A model generated the notes under the pieces. It did no database searches and was not told where the DNA came from. It saw only the letters and a program-made list of their open reading frames with translations. DNA of 64,000 bases, taken from NCBI RefSeq assembly GCF_900638585.1, contig NZ_LR134523.1:124001-188000 (forward strand), written 5' to 3'. This document shows positions 21,267 through 33,264 of the stretch, one piece after another; within the stretch, counting starts at the first letter, position 1; the number at the start of each line of letters is the position of its first letter. The translations under genes were made by a program, and so were the position numbers. Source of the DNA: Aedoeadaptatus ivorii (GTDB lineage Bacteria > Bacillota > Clostridia > Tissierellales > Peptoniphilaceae).

Positions 21267-21434
21267 TGTCATTCTGAGCGAGGAATTTATTCCGAGTCGA
21301 AGAATCTCTTTCGCTGTACGGGGTTCGCAGAGAAGCCGGGGCCGTACCACACGATGAGGCTTTTATCGTCAATGTGACCCGCAATAGTTCACTAGAGATC
21401 CGTTCGACTCCGCTGCGCTCCGCTCAGGATGACA
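21267..21434. repeat. Intergenic repeat, copy 3
   Basis: 168 bp; the 47-bp linker before it is identical to that between copies 1 and 2, so linker and element were duplicated together. Confidence 0.85.
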
Positions 21435-21459
21435 ATTTTTTTTCTCGCTAAACCACCCT

Positions 21460-21627
21460 TGTCATTCTGAGCGAGGAATTTATTCCGAGTCGAAGAATCT
21501 CTTTCGCTGTACGGGGTTCGCAGAGAAGCCGGGGCCGAACCGCACGATGAGGCTTTTATCGTCAATGTGACCCGCAATAGTTCACTAGAGATCCGTTCGA
21601 CTCCGCTGCGCTCCGCTCAGGATGACA
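21460..21627. repeat. Intergenic repeat, copy 4
   Basis: 168 bp; preceded by a different, T-rich 25-bp linker (CTCGCTAAACCACCCT) that recurs before copy 5. Confidence 0.85.
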
Positions 21628-21651
21628 ATTTTTTTCTCGCTAAACCACCCT

Positions 21652-21742
21652 TGTCATTCTGAGCGAGGAATTTATTCCGAGTCGAAGAATCTCTTTCTCT
21701 GTACGGGGTTCGCAGAGAAGCCCTGCCGTACCGCGCGGTGTT
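21652..21742. repeat. Intergenic repeat, copy 5, truncated
   Basis: Only the left ~90 bp are present; the right end is lost in sequence that reads into the atp promoter region. Confidence 0.75.
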
Positions 21743-21819
21743 TTCTTATTCTCCGAACGGAATTTTGCCGCGGGTGATGAAAATTTTACACAGTCCTCGC
21801 CGCTTTAGGGGCAAAGGAA

Positions 21820-21848
21820 TTGAATTGATCGCCGATTTCCGATAAAAT
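21820..21848 (+). promoter_or_regulatory. Promoter of the ATP synthase operon
   Basis: TTGAAT, 17 bp, TAAAAT; start codon of the first gene is 35 bp further on. Confidence 0.7.
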
Positions 21849-21883
21849 ATACAGACAGTCCAAAGAGATGGGAGGCAGTCCGC

Positions 21884-22084
21884 ATGAAAAGATCCGCGTA
21901 TGAAGCTCTGGGTCAGATTACCCAGGTGGGGCTCAATGTCTTGATCCCCATTTTGGGATGTATGCTCTTCGGGTCGTGGCTTGACAAAAAGCTCGCCGCC
22001 CGGGGCGTATTTCTGCTGATCTTTACCCTCGTCGGCGTCGCCGCGGGGATCGGCAATATCGTGCGGCTCGGCAAAAAACTATGA
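21884..22084 (+). CDS. atpZ: ATP synthase accessory protein AtpZ-like
   Basis: A 66-residue protein with two membrane spans (about 15-32 and 40-58) and a short basic C-terminus, the form of AtpZ/AtpQ proteins encoded first in many Firmicutes atp operons. The hairpin between spans has the family's G-x-W-L-D-K-K pattern. GGGAGG lies before ATG 21884. It overlaps the next gene by 4 bp. Related proteins help c-ring assembly or Mg2+ supply; the role here is inferred from position and shape. Confidence 0.75.
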   Translation: MKRSAYEALGQITQVGLNVLIPILGCMLFGSWLDKKLAARGVFLLIFTLVGVAAGIGNIVRLGKKL

Positions 22085-22467
22085 AGGACCGATTCAGTAA
22101 TGGGTATATAGTAAAGACGGCGGGCATAATGCTTATCGTCAGCGGCATTATGTTTTTTCTTTTTGAGACGCCGGGCGCCTACATACTCGGTTGGGTCTTC
22201 GGTTGTCTCATCTCCATGGCGATGTTTAAGCAATTGTATTTCACCCTGATGCGAGCGGTGGAAAAATCGGAGCGGGGCGCGTCTCGCTATGCGGGCATCC
22301 ACTACGCGCTGCGCTACGCGATCTATGCCGTCGTGCTCGTCGTGGCGGCAAAGGCGGAGTATCTCAGTTTAGCGACGACATTTTTCGGGCTATTGTCTGT
22401 CAAATACGTCATTCTCGCCGAAAACGGCATACGGTACCTCCGCGAAAGGAAAGGAGGGGGCATTTGA
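22081..22467 (+). CDS. atpI: ATP synthase subunit I-like membrane protein
   Basis: A 128-residue protein with four hydrophobic segments, paired as two hairpins, in the atpI position between atpZ and atpB. AtpI proteins assist assembly of the c-ring. Sequence similarity among them is weak, so the call rests mainly on topology and on overlaps of 4 bp with both neighbours. Confidence 0.7.
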   Translation: MKDRFSNGYIVKTAGIMLIVSGIMFFLFETPGAYILGWVFGCLISMAMFKQLYFTLMRAVEKSERGASRYAGIHYALRYAIYAVVLVVAAKAEYLSLATTFFGLLSVKYVILAENGIRYLRERKGGGI

Positions 22468-23201
22468 AACGTGGCATCCTGTTTCACGCAAACGGACAGG
22501 AGATATGGCTGCACGAATCGCTGTTTACTACATTCGTGATCGTCATTTTTTTGACGGTTTTGAGCATTTGGCTCGGCGCCAAGATCAAAAAAGCCGACTA
22601 TCGAAAGAAGCCCGAGGGGATCTTACACATCACCGAGATCCTCGTCGAAGGGGTGCGCAATTTGACCGCGCAGGTTATGGGAGAACACAATCTGGGCTTT
22701 GCGCCCTATATGCTGAGTTTGGGTGCATTTCTCGTATGCGCCAATCTCTCGGGGTTGTTGGGCTTTGTCCCGCCCACCAGCGACTACAATGTGACGTTGG
22801 CACTGGCGCTGATCACCTTTGTGATGATCCACTTCTTCTCGGTAAAGACCAAGGGCCTCGGCGGGTATTTTAAGCAATTCGCAGAGCCCCTCGCGATTCT
22901 CACGCCGATCAATATCCTCGGCGAGTTGGCGAATCCGGTTTCGTTGAGCTTCCGTCTGTTCGGGAATATCCTGAGCGGTATGCTCATTATGAGCCTGGTC
23001 TATCAGGGACTTTCGAAGATCTCCCGCCTGTTGATTCCCCTGGTGGCATGGCCTTTGCACGGGTACTTCGACGTATTCAGCGGCCTGCTCCAGACGTTTA
23101 TCTTCCTGATGTTGAGCATGACGTATATCAGCTCGAATATGGCAGATCCCGAAGAAATGGCAGAACGACGCGCGGCGAAACATTCCGCCGAAGTGAAATA
23201 A
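22464..23201 (+). CDS. atpB: F0F1 ATP synthase subunit a
   Basis: A 245-residue membrane protein. The essential Arg lies in S-F-R-L-F-G-N at ~164, in the conserved helix that faces the c-ring and lets ions pass between half-channels. Other family marks are N-I-L-G-E-L-A-N-P just before it and F-S-G-L-L-Q-T-F-I-F in the last helix. Length is normal. The start overlaps atpI by 4 bp; AAAGGAGG lies at 22450-22457. It works with the c-ring (next gene), whose ligands suggest Na+ as the coupling ion. Confidence 0.93.
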   Translation: MKRGILFHANGQEIWLHESLFTTFVIVIFLTVLSIWLGAKIKKADYRKKPEGILHITEILVEGVRNLTAQVMGEHNLGFAPYMLSLGAFLVCANLSGLLGFVPPTSDYNVTLALALITFVMIHFFSVKTKGLGGYFKQFAEPLAILTPINILGELANPVSLSFRLFGNILSGMLIMSLVYQGLSKISRLLIPLVAWPLHGYFDVFSGLLQTFIFLMLSMTYISSNMADPEEMAERRAAKHSAEVK

Positions 23202-23486
<285 letters not shown>

Positions 23487-23518
23487 TCCGCGAGGAATAG
23501 ACGAAAGGAGTTGTCCCT

Positions 23519-24022
23519 ATGGAAATTTTTGTCGTGCCGGATATTTGGAATGTTTTGGCACAATGGGGCGCCACCCTCATCCTGTTTCTCGTCATCCGTC
23601 ACTTCGTCTACCGCCCCATGAGCGAGTTTCTCGCCAAGCGGCAGGAGGCCGTCACCTCGGATCTGCAGCAGGCGGAAGATCGGCGCCTGGAAGCGGAGCA
23701 GCTGAAGGCGCAATACGAGGAAAAGATCGACGATGCCAAGCGCGAAGGCGCCGAAATCGTCGAAGAATCCCGTAAGCGCGCAAAGTTAATGGAACAGCGC
23801 GCCGCCGAGGACGCCCGCGCCGAAGCCCGAGCGCTGATGGAACGCGCCAAGGGCGATATCGACCGGGAAAAGAAGAATGCCGAAAAAGAGGTGCGCACAG
23901 AGACCGCCGATCTCGCGGTTTTGATCGCACAAAAGCTCCTGAAGGAGAATATCGAGGTTTCCGACCAGGACCGCCTCGTCGACGGCATGATCGAAGAGCT
24001 GGAGAAGAACCATGTTCGATGA
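23519..24022 (+). CDS. atpF: F0F1 ATP synthase subunit b
   Basis: A 167-residue peripheral-stalk protein: one N-terminal membrane span (about 8-25), then an unbroken charged coiled coil rich in Glu, Lys, Arg and Ala (A-E-Q-L-K-A-Q-Y-E-E-K-I-D-D-A) that dimerises and reaches up to subunit delta. Length is normal. AAAGGAG before ATG 23519. It overlaps atpH by 11 bp. Confidence 0.93.
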   Translation: MEIFVVPDIWNVLAQWGATLILFLVIRHFVYRPMSEFLAKRQEAVTSDLQQAEDRRLEAEQLKAQYEEKIDDAKREGAEIVEESRKRAKLMEQRAAEDARAEARALMERAKGDIDREKKNAEKEVRTETADLAVLIAQKLLKENIEVSDQDRLVDGMIEELEKNHVR

Positions 24023-24536
24023 TGTGGTAAAAAAATATTCCGAGGCCCTATACGACGTCGCCGAGACCGAAGGCGACGACATGCTCGAGGATTTGCGGAT
24101 GGTGGGCGAAGCCTACGAAAACCGCGAGCTCCGCGGCGCTTTGTCGCATCCGGATCTGGGTGCGGAGGAAAAGCACGCGATCGTCGAGAATCTATTCCGC
24201 GGGCGCGTCTCGGATTTTGTGACGAACTTCCTGTTGATCTGCGTCGACAACCGCCGCAGCGATCTGGTGCCGTATATCGTAAAGGACTACGAGGACCTGT
24301 ATTACGAGCGGCGGGGGATCGAGCGGATCACGGTGGTTACGCCCATCGAGCTGGAAGAAGAGAAGCTCCGAGCCATCGCCCGCGCCTATAAGGGCGACGA
24401 TGCGGTTGAAGTGAGACAGCGCATCGACGAATCTTTGATCGGCGGGGTGCAGATCGAAACCGATACGGGCATCATCGACCGTTCGATTGCAAGGCAGTTG
24501 GAAGACATGGCGCGTGTGTTGCGCCATCATCCATAG
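24012..24536 (+). CDS. atpH: F0F1 ATP synthase subunit delta
   Basis: A 174-residue stator protein. N-terminal helical domain (Y-S-E-A-L-Y-D-V-A at ~9-17; A-L-S-H-P-D-L near 42) binds the alpha N-termini; the C-terminal part has the family's Q-R-I-D-E-S-L-I-G-G-V-Q-I motif (~137-149) with I-I-D-R-S close behind. It starts inside atpF and ends 11 bp before atpA. Confidence 0.92.
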   Translation: MFDDVVKKYSEALYDVAETEGDDMLEDLRMVGEAYENRELRGALSHPDLGAEEKHAIVENLFRGRVSDFVTNFLLICVDNRRSDLVPYIVKDYEDLYYERRGIERITVVTPIELEEEKLRAIARAYKGDDAVEVRQRIDESLIGGVQIETDTGIIDRSIARQLEDMARVLRHHP

Positions 24537-24547
24537 AGAGGTGAGAC

Positions 24548-26047
24548 GTGGAACTGCGATCCAAAGAGATCAGCTCCGTCATTCGGGAGCAGATCCGAAA
24601 TTATAATGTAGATTTGGTCATGGAAAACGTGGGAACCGTCATCGAAGTCGGTGACGGCATCGCGCGTGTCTATGGCCTGGAGGAGGCGAAGGCCGGGGAG
24701 CTGATCGAGTTTCCCGGCGGCGTCTACGGCATGGTCCAAAACTTGGAGATCAACAACGTAGGGGTCGTCCTCCTCGGTGAAGGAAATATCAAAGAAGGCG
24801 ATCGGGTCACCGCCACCGGAAAGGTCGTGCAGGTGCCCGTGGGAGAAGGCCTATTGGGCCGCGTGGTCAACGCCTTGGGCGAGCCCATCGACGGAAAGGG
24901 CGATTACGCCTATGAAAAGACCATGCCCATCGAAAAGATCGCACCGGGGGTTATCACCCGCCACTCCGTCGACGAGCCGCTGCAGACCGGCACCAAGGCG
25001 ATCGACGCCTTGTTCCCCATCGGCCGCGGACAGCGGGAGCTGATTATCGGCGACCGGCAGACGGGAAAGACCGCCATCGCGATCGATGCGATCATCAACC
25101 AAAAGAACACCGACGTCATCTGTATCTATGTCGCCATCGGGCAAAAGACCTCTACGGTGGCGCAGATCGTCGACACCTTAGAAAAACACGACGCCATGGG
25201 ACATACCATCGTCGTCGCGGCGACGGCGGCGGAATTGGCGCCGATCCAATATATCGCCCCCTATGCCGGGGTCACCATGGCGGAAGAATTTATGGCGCAG
25301 GGAAAAGACGTACTTATCGTATACGACGACCTTTCCAAGCACGCGGTGGCATACCGCACCATGAGTCTTCTTCTGCGTCGTCCGCCGGGACGCGAAGCCT
25401 ATCCGGGCGACGTGTTCTACCTGCACTCCCGGCTCTTGGAGCGGGCGGCGAAGATGAGCGACGAATACGGCGGCGGCTCTATTACGGCGCTACCGATTAT
25501 CGAAACCCAGGCGGGCGACATCTCCGCCTATATCCCCACCAATGTGATCTCGATCACCGACGGGCAGATCTTTTTGGAGACCGACCTGTTCTTCTCGGGG
25601 CAGCGTCCCGCGATCAACACCGGCCTTTCGGTATCCCGGGTCGGGGGCGCGGCGCAGACCGATGCGATCAAAAAGATCGCCGGCACGCTGAAGCTCGACT
25701 TGGCACAGTACCGCGACCTCGCCTCCTTCGCCCAGTTCGGGAGCGAATTGGACAAGGACACCCAGCGCACGCTGGCTTTGGGCGAGCGCACCATGCATAT
25801 TTTGCGCCAAGACCAGTACCACCCCATGAAGCTCGAGCACCAGGTGCTGATCCTGTATGCGGCCACCAAGGGCTATCTGCTCGACGTGGAAGTGGAAGAC
25901 ATCTCGCGCTTTGAAGAGGAATATCTGCAATATGTCGACGAAGCGCATCCCGAGCTGATTCGCGAACTCGAAGAGAAAAAGGCGCTCACCCCCGAGATCG
26001 AGGAAGCCATCAAGACCAGCCTGAACGACTTTAAGAAGACGAAATAG
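24548..26047 (+). CDS. atpA: F0F1 ATP synthase subunit alpha
   Basis: A 499-residue non-catalytic nucleotide-binding subunit of the F1 head. Walker A is G-D-R-Q-T-G-K-T at ~168-175, with V-L-I-V-Y-D-D-L Walker B and the alpha signature [15 protein letters not shown] (~355-369). The start is a GTG at 24548, behind AGAGGTGAG, giving the normal M-E-L-R-S N-terminus. Length is normal. Confidence 0.97.
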   Translation: MELRSKEISSVIREQIRNYNVDLVMENVGTVIEVGDGIARVYGLEEAKAGELIEFPGGVYGMVQNLEINNVGVVLLGEGNIKEGDRVTATGKVVQVPVGEGLLGRVVNALGEPIDGKGDYAYEKTMPIEKIAPGVITRHSVDEPLQTGTKAIDALFPIGRGQRELIIGDRQTGKTAIAIDAIINQKNTDVICIYVAIGQKTSTVAQIVDTLEKHDAMGHTIVVAATAAELAPIQYIAPYAGVTMAEEFMAQGKDVLIVYDDLSKHAVAYRTMSLLLRRPPGREAYPGDVFYLHSRLLERAAKMSDEYGGGSITALPIIETQAGDISAYIPTNVISITDGQIFLETDLFFSGQRPAINTGLSVSRVGGAAQTDAIKKIAGTLKLDLAQYRDLASFAQFGSELDKDTQRTLALGERTMHILRQDQYHPMKLEHQVLILYAATKGYLLDVEVEDISRFEEEYLQYVDEAHPELIRELEEKKALTPEIEEAIKTSLNDFKKTK

Positions 26048-26055
26048 GAGGGAAT

Positions 26056-28807
<2,752 letters not shown>

Positions 28808-28809
28808 TC

Positions 28810-28832
28810 GCCCACGAAAGTGGGCTTATTTT
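28810..28832 (+). terminator. Rho-independent terminator of atp operon
   Basis: GCCCAC-GAAA-GTGGGC then TTATTTTT. Confidence 0.85.
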
Positions 28833-28916
28833 TATGTCTTTGTGCGGCAAAGTCAATGAAATGTAAAAATTAGAAGAGAAATGAGGCCCGCGTCTACGCC
28901 GTGCCGTCGCCTTTGT

Positions 28917-28922
28917 TATAAT
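28917..28922 (+). promoter_or_regulatory. Probable -10 box of cardiolipin synthase operon
   Basis: A perfect TATAAT 25 bp before the start codon; the -35 region is poor. Confidence 0.5.
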
Positions 28923-28946
28923 AAGACAAAGAAAGGAGGCCCGGCC

Positions 28947-30533
28947 ATGTCACAAAAGACCGGAACCCGCATCCAAAAAAAGACGAGAACGCGCATCAAA
29001 AATTCGCTTTTCGGCACGTTGACTACCGTACTCGTCTACGGCATTTTGTTTTTGATTCAGTTCTTCGTCATCTACTATGCGGGCGCATTCTTAAACGAGC
29101 ACCGGGACGTACTGCAGTACGCCTTCTTTATCCTGGACTTTACCGTCGCCCTGCATATCTTAAACGACGGCCGAAACGACCCGGTCTATAAGATGGCCTT
29201 TCTCTTTACCATCGTCGTTCTGCCCGTGTTCGGCGCCTTTCTCTATGTGCTGAGCAAGCGCGACATCCTCCGGCGGTGGTTTTCCCGGCGATTCGAGACC
29301 TCCAAAGAAGACTTTACCGGCCTCTTTCACCAGGAACCCGAAATTCTCGAGGAGATCCGCGAGCGGGACCCGCTTTTTTACAACACCGCCCGGTTTTTGT
29401 GGAACGAGGAGAGCTTTCCCGCCTATCGAAACGGCGATGCGCACTATTTTCCCCTGGGGGAGGACTATTTCGAACAGATGTTGAAGGAGCTCGAGAGCGC
29501 AAAGAAGTACATATTTATGGAGTACTTTATCGTCGAGCAGGGATATATGCTCGATCGCATTTTGGACATCGTAAAGCGCAAGATCGACGAGGGCGTGGAG
29601 GTGCGCTTTATCTTCGACGGCACTTCGGTCTTGACCAAGGTGCCCCTGAACTTTCGAAAGGAAATGGAGAAGCTGGGCATTCGCACCAAGGTGTTTAAGC
29701 CCATCATCCCCGTCCTGAGCCTGTACCAAAACCACCGCGACCACCGAAAGATTCTCGTCATCGACAATCGCGTCGCCTTTACCGGCGGCATCAATATCGC
29801 CGACGAGTATATCAATGCCGTGGAGGTATACGGCCATTGGAAGGACACGGGCATCGCCGTCTACGGCGCCATGGTGCGCTCCTTTACCAATATGTTTCTC
29901 GCCATGTGGGGGGTCTCGGAGGACGAGCCGGAAAACTACCGGCCCTATCTCCTGCCGCCTGATTCCGCCTATGCGGGCAAGCACAGCGGCTATGTGGTGC
30001 CCTTCGGCGACGATCCCTACGGCAAAAACCGCGTGGGGAAAGAAGTCTACAACGATATGATCAACCAGGCGGTCAAGTATCTGCACATCACCACGCCCTA
30101 TCTGATCCTCGACGAGGAAACCCAGAGCGACCTGATCCATCTCGCCCAGAGCGGGGTGGAGGTAAAGATCATTACGCCCCATATTCCCGACAAGCGGTTG
30201 GTCTTTTTGGTGACCCGCTCGCACTATAAGGTGCTCCTCGACAGCGGGGTCGAGATCTACGAGTACACCCCGGGTTTTATTCACGCCAAAAACTTTTCGT
30301 CCGACGACACCAAATGCGTGGTGGGGACCATCAACTGCGACTACCGCTCGCTGTTTTTGCACTTCGAATGCGGCGCGTACTTCTACGACCGCGAGATGAC
30401 GGCAAAGGTGGAGGCGGATTTTCAGGAGACGCTCAAGATGTCGATGCCCTTTACCCGGAAAATGTGCGAGGATTTTTCTCTGTGGCGCCGCGCCGCGGGG
30501 CGGGTGCTCCGGATTTTTGCACCCATGATGTAG
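28947..30533 (+). CDS. cls: Cardiolipin synthase (phospholipase D family)
   Basis: A 528-residue membrane enzyme that joins two phosphatidylglycerol molecules into cardiolipin and glycerol. Two hydrophobic spans (about 24-48 and 70-95) precede the catalytic part. Both HKD motifs are complete: H-R-K-x4-D at ~265 within N-H-R-D-H-R-K, followed by F-T-G-G-I-N, and H-A-K-x4-D at ~446, followed by V-V-G-T-I-N-C-D-Y-R-S. I place the start at ATG 28947 behind AAAGGAGG; an upstream in-frame ATG has no ribosome site and lies before the promoter. The next gene starts 12 bp downstream. Confidence 0.92.
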   Translation: MSQKTGTRIQKKTRTRIKNSLFGTLTTVLVYGILFLIQFFVIYYAGAFLNEHRDVLQYAFFILDFTVALHILNDGRNDPVYKMAFLFTIVVLPVFGAFLYVLSKRDILRRWFSRRFETSKEDFTGLFHQEPEILEEIRERDPLFYNTARFLWNEESFPAYRNGDAHYFPLGEDYFEQMLKELESAKKYIFMEYFIVEQGYMLDRILDIVKRKIDEGVEVRFIFDGTSVLTKVPLNFRKEMEKLGIRTKVFKPIIPVLSLYQNHRDHRKILVIDNRVAFTGGINIADEYINAVEVYGHWKDTGIAVYGAMVRSFTNMFLAMWGVSEDEPENYRPYLLPPDSAYAGKHSGYVVPFGDDPYGKNRVGKEVYNDMINQAVKYLHITTPYLILDEETQSDLIHLAQSGVEVKIITPHIPDKRLVFLVTRSHYKVLLDSGVEIYEYTPGFIHAKNFSSDDTKCVVGTINCDYRSLFLHFECGAYFYDREMTAKVEADFQETLKMSMPFTRKMCEDFSLWRRAAGRVLRIFAPMM

Positions 30534-30545
30534 GAGGAATGGTCT

Positions 30546-32312
30546 ATGAAAATGTCCGTACGACTTCGGCCGAGACTTGAGAAATTGATACGCGGCCTCC
30601 GCCGCTTTCCGGCGAGTGCCTTTTTCGCCCTGTCGGCGGCGATCTTCCTTTGGTTGTGGATTTGGGACGTGCCCCTTTCCCTTCCGAAAGAGGCGGCATT
30701 TTACGGCATCGTCTGTATCCACGGCTTCTTTATCGCCCTCGCCGTCGCCCTCTACGAAGAAGGCGAGGCGAAGCGCGTGGGCACAAAGCACAGAAAGATC
30801 TTGGAGCGCGCGGTGGGGGCGGTGTTCTTCGTCCTGAGCTACTATGTGCTCGCCGAGACCGCGACCGAGGGCATAGAGCCCTTCTTCGCCCCGGAAAGCC
30901 TGCTGTTGATCGCGGCCTACGGCCTTACGGTCTTTTTCGCCGGGCGATTCAATCGGGAGCAGGGCTTTGTGGGCTATGCCCTCGATATGCTCTGGCAGAT
31001 CGTCGTCGCCTATATCTTTGCGACGGTGCTTCTGTGCGGCCTGGGACTCATCTTTTTTGCCGCGCGCATCCTATTCGACATCTTTCGCGCCGACGGATGG
31101 CTCCTTTCGATCCCCATCCTCTGCTATATTCCCTTTATGGCGGCGGTGTTTTTGTCGAATGTGCCGCCTGCCGACGGCGAATACAATTCCGACGACGACA
31201 GCTTTTCGATCTTCGAGAGCGTGATGAACCACATCATGGTGCCGATCCTTATGCTCTATACCGCCGTCATGTATATCTACTTTGCGAAGATCCTGATTTA
31301 TTTCGAACTGCCGGAAACCAGCGTGGTGAATTTGGTGCTCTGGCCCTCGGTGCTGGGCGTCTTCGTGCTGTTTTTCGTCGACCACAACCGGGATCTGCAG
31401 CTCACCTATCTGTTCCGCCGCTACTACCCGGCGGCGACGCTTCCGCTGCTCGGGCTGATGTACTACGCGTGGTTTTTGCGGGTGAGCCAGTACGGCATCA
31501 CCGAAAACCGCTATATGGTCCTCGCCGTGGGAATTTGGGTGTTTTTCGCCATGGTCCACTTTATTTTGGAGAAGCGGGAGATGCACGTCATCCTGCCCCA
31601 GACCCTGGTGCTGATCCTCTTGGTGGCGGCACTGGGCGGGCCGATGAGCGCGCGGGGCGTGGCGTTTCGCTCGCAAAAGGGCCGTCTCGAGTCGATCCTC
31701 GTGCGCCACGGCATGTTGGAAGGCGACAAGCTCACCCCGTCGAAGACCGTGACCCAAGAGGAACAGCGGGAGGTCACCGAGATCGTAAGCTATCTTCACG
31801 ACCGCCACGACACCGGGAAGATCCCCTATCTGCGGGGCCTGGATCCCGAGAACAATATGGAAAAGTTCTTCGGCTTTCATGCGCTTTGGGTGGGAGAGAC
31901 GGCGATCGAAGAGAGTCTCAATGTCACCTTTGCGGCGCCTTTGGGGACGGCGATCCCCGTGGCGGGCTACGATACCTCCTATCGGGCGGAATCGTACAGC
32001 ACCGAAGGGGCGGAGCCCTACAATGCCGCGGGGGATTTCGGCACGGTGCGCAGCAAAGATCGGATACAGGTCTTTTTCGGCAAGGACCACTCGATCCCCC
32101 TCGCCACCATCGATTTGGAATCGGTGCGCGAAAAGCTCGTGGCGCTCTCGAAAAAGAGCGCGGAGATTTCGATCGAAGACCTGGCGATCGAAGGGGAGAC
32201 AAACGGGTATGTGTATAAAATCTACTTTACGAATCTGTACTTTAACGACGCGGCCGGCGACATTCAGATCACCGACGGCGCCACATTCGTAGTATTGGTC
32301 AAGACAAATTAG
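30546..32312 (+). CDS. DUF4153 integral membrane protein
   Basis: A 588-residue protein. Residues ~20-370 contain some ten to twelve hydrophobic segments, including F-F-V-L-S-Y-Y-V-L-A and F-A-R-I/L-type loops; residues ~375-588 form a soluble tail with no signal of its own. The membrane part matches the DUF4153 pattern of unknown function, found in Firmicutes and Proteobacteria. TAGGAGG before ATG 30546, 12 bp after cls and 13 bp before the next gene, so all three are likely one transcript. Confidence 0.7.
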   Translation: MKMSVRLRPRLEKLIRGLRRFPASAFFALSAAIFLWLWIWDVPLSLPKEAAFYGIVCIHGFFIALAVALYEEGEAKRVGTKHRKILERAVGAVFFVLSYYVLAETATEGIEPFFAPESLLLIAAYGLTVFFAGRFNREQGFVGYALDMLWQIVVAYIFATVLLCGLGLIFFAARILFDIFRADGWLLSIPILCYIPFMAAVFLSNVPPADGEYNSDDDSFSIFESVMNHIMVPILMLYTAVMYIYFAKILIYFELPETSVVNLVLWPSVLGVFVLFFVDHNRDLQLTYLFRRYYPAATLPLLGLMYYAWFLRVSQYGITENRYMVLAVGIWVFFAMVHFILEKREMHVILPQTLVLILLVAALGGPMSARGVAFRSQKGRLESILVRHGMLEGDKLTPSKTVTQEEQREVTEIVSYLHDRHDTGKIPYLRGLDPENNMEKFFGFHALWVGETAIEESLNVTFAAPLGTAIPVAGYDTSYRAESYSTEGAEPYNAAGDFGTVRSKDRIQVFFGKDHSIPLATIDLESVREKLVALSKKSAEISIEDLAIEGETNGYVYKIYFTNLYFNDAAGDIQITDGATFVVLVKTN

Positions 32313-32325
32313 GAGGAGTAGGACT

Positions 32326-32760
32326 TTGCGGGAATTTATTGAGGCCTTTGTCATGGTCTTTATCGGCGAGATGGGCGACAAATCCCAGTTCCTCGCCCTC
32401 GCCTTCGCCACGACCTATCCCATGCGGACGGTGCTGGGCGGGGTGAGTTTGGGGATCGCCCTCAACCACGGCCTCGCCATTTTGGCGGCGGTGTTGATTT
32501 CGGGCTTTTTTGCCGACGTCGGTTTTTTACAGATTATCGCGGGATTTCTGTTCCTGTTCTTCGGGTTGAGTTCGCTTTCGGTGGACTATGAAGACGAGGA
32601 GGACGATGTGGTCGATCGGGGAAATCGCGGGCCGCTGTTGACTATCGCCGCCGCCTTTTTTATCGGTGAACTGGGCGATAAGACCCAGCTGATGGCGATG
32701 ACCCTCGCCATGGAAAGCACGCGGCCGCTGTTGATTTTGCCGCCACGGTCTCCTCGATGA
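32326..32760 (+). CDS. GDT1/TMEM165-family cation transporter, N-terminal part (frameshifted)
   Basis: The first part of a UPF0016/GDT1-type Mn2+/Ca2+ transporter. Both family signatures are here: E-M-G-D-K-S at ~15-20 and E-L-G-D-K-T at ~112-117, each at the start of a membrane helix. A TTG start behind AGGAGGA is used. The frame then runs into P-P-R-S-P-R and stops. One missing base near 32731-32733 breaks it from the next frame, where R-P-L-L would continue as D-F-A-A-T-V-S-S-M-I-L-V, a normal transmembrane helix. Taken alone, this fragment lacks the last two helices. Confidence 0.75.
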   Translation: MREFIEAFVMVFIGEMGDKSQFLALAFATTYPMRTVLGGVSLGIALNHGLAILAAVLISGFFADVGFLQIIAGFLFLFFGLSSLSVDYEDEEDDVVDRGNRGPLLTIAAAFFIGELGDKTQLMAMTLAMESTRPLLILPPRSPR

Positions 32761-33203
32761 TCCTGGTCTCTGCCATCGGGATCGTCGTCGGCAAATACGT
32801 GGGCAAGCGGATCCCCCGGGTGACGCTGAGCTATGCGGCGGGCGCGCTCTTTCTCTTTTTCGGGGTGAGCAAGCTCTACGGCGCGCTGGATGCGAAGTAC
32901 CGCGCGCCCTGGATCCTGATCCTCTTCGCCCTGGTGCTCTCCGCGGCGGTGGTGTATGTGCTCGTCAAGAACCAGGAGAAGAAGAAAAAGCGCGATTCCC
33001 GCTACCTGCTCGCGGCGTACAAGAAGGTCAAATACGCAGAGACCGAAGAAGAAAAGGCGCAGGTCGCCGCCGAAATCGAGCGGATCGGCGCCGAGTATTT
33101 CGGCGAGAACATCCCCTTTGTGGGCGATGTGTTAAAGCATGTGGAGCGTCTGCACGGAGTGGACCCCGAAATATACGACGAAATTCGCAAATTGTGGGAC
33201 TAG
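32757..33203 (+). CDS. GDT1/TMEM165-family transporter, C-terminal part (frameshifted)
   Basis: Continues the preceding frame after a one-base deletion. It contains the last two transmembrane helices (I-L-V-S-A-I-G-I-V-V-G-K and L-S-Y-A-A-G-A-L-F-L-F-F-G), a further hydrophobic segment and a cytoplasmic Lys/Glu-rich tail of ~80 residues not usual for the family. It has no ribosome site of its own before the ATG and overlaps the upstream frame by 4 bp. Re-joined, the product would be about 292 residues. Confidence 0.7.
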   Translation: MILVSAIGIVVGKYVGKRIPRVTLSYAAGALFLFFGVSKLYGALDAKYRAPWILILFALVLSAAVVYVLVKNQEKKKKRDSRYLLAAYKKVKYAETEEEKAQVAAEIERIGAEYFGENIPFVGDVLKHVERLHGVDPEIYDEIRKLWD

Positions 33204-33227
33204 AGGCACCGGGCGTGCCTCTTTTTA
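33202..33227 (+). terminator. Rho-independent terminator
   Basis: AGAGGCAC-CGGG-CGTGCCTCT then TTTT, overlapping the stop codon. Confidence 0.85.
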
Positions 33228-33264
33228 TTGGCGCGTATTGGGGTATCTATAGAAAGGTACGACG

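Noticed and set aside
20940-21577. Minus-strand frames of 61-76 codons with shared sequence over the repeat array
   Set aside because: They are translations of the repeat itself, repeated because the DNA is repeated; no start signals.
20837-21742. CRISPR array
   Set aside because: Repeats are ~168 bp with duplicated linkers rather than unique spacers, and no cas genes are near.
29160-30791. Minus-strand frame of 543 codons opposite cardiolipin synthase
   Set aside because: It is a shadow of codon bias in a GC-rich gene; the + frame has both HKD motifs and a ribosome site.
31071-32411. Minus-strand frame of 446 codons opposite the DUF4153 gene
   Set aside because: His- and Val-rich composition typical of antisense frames, and no start signals.
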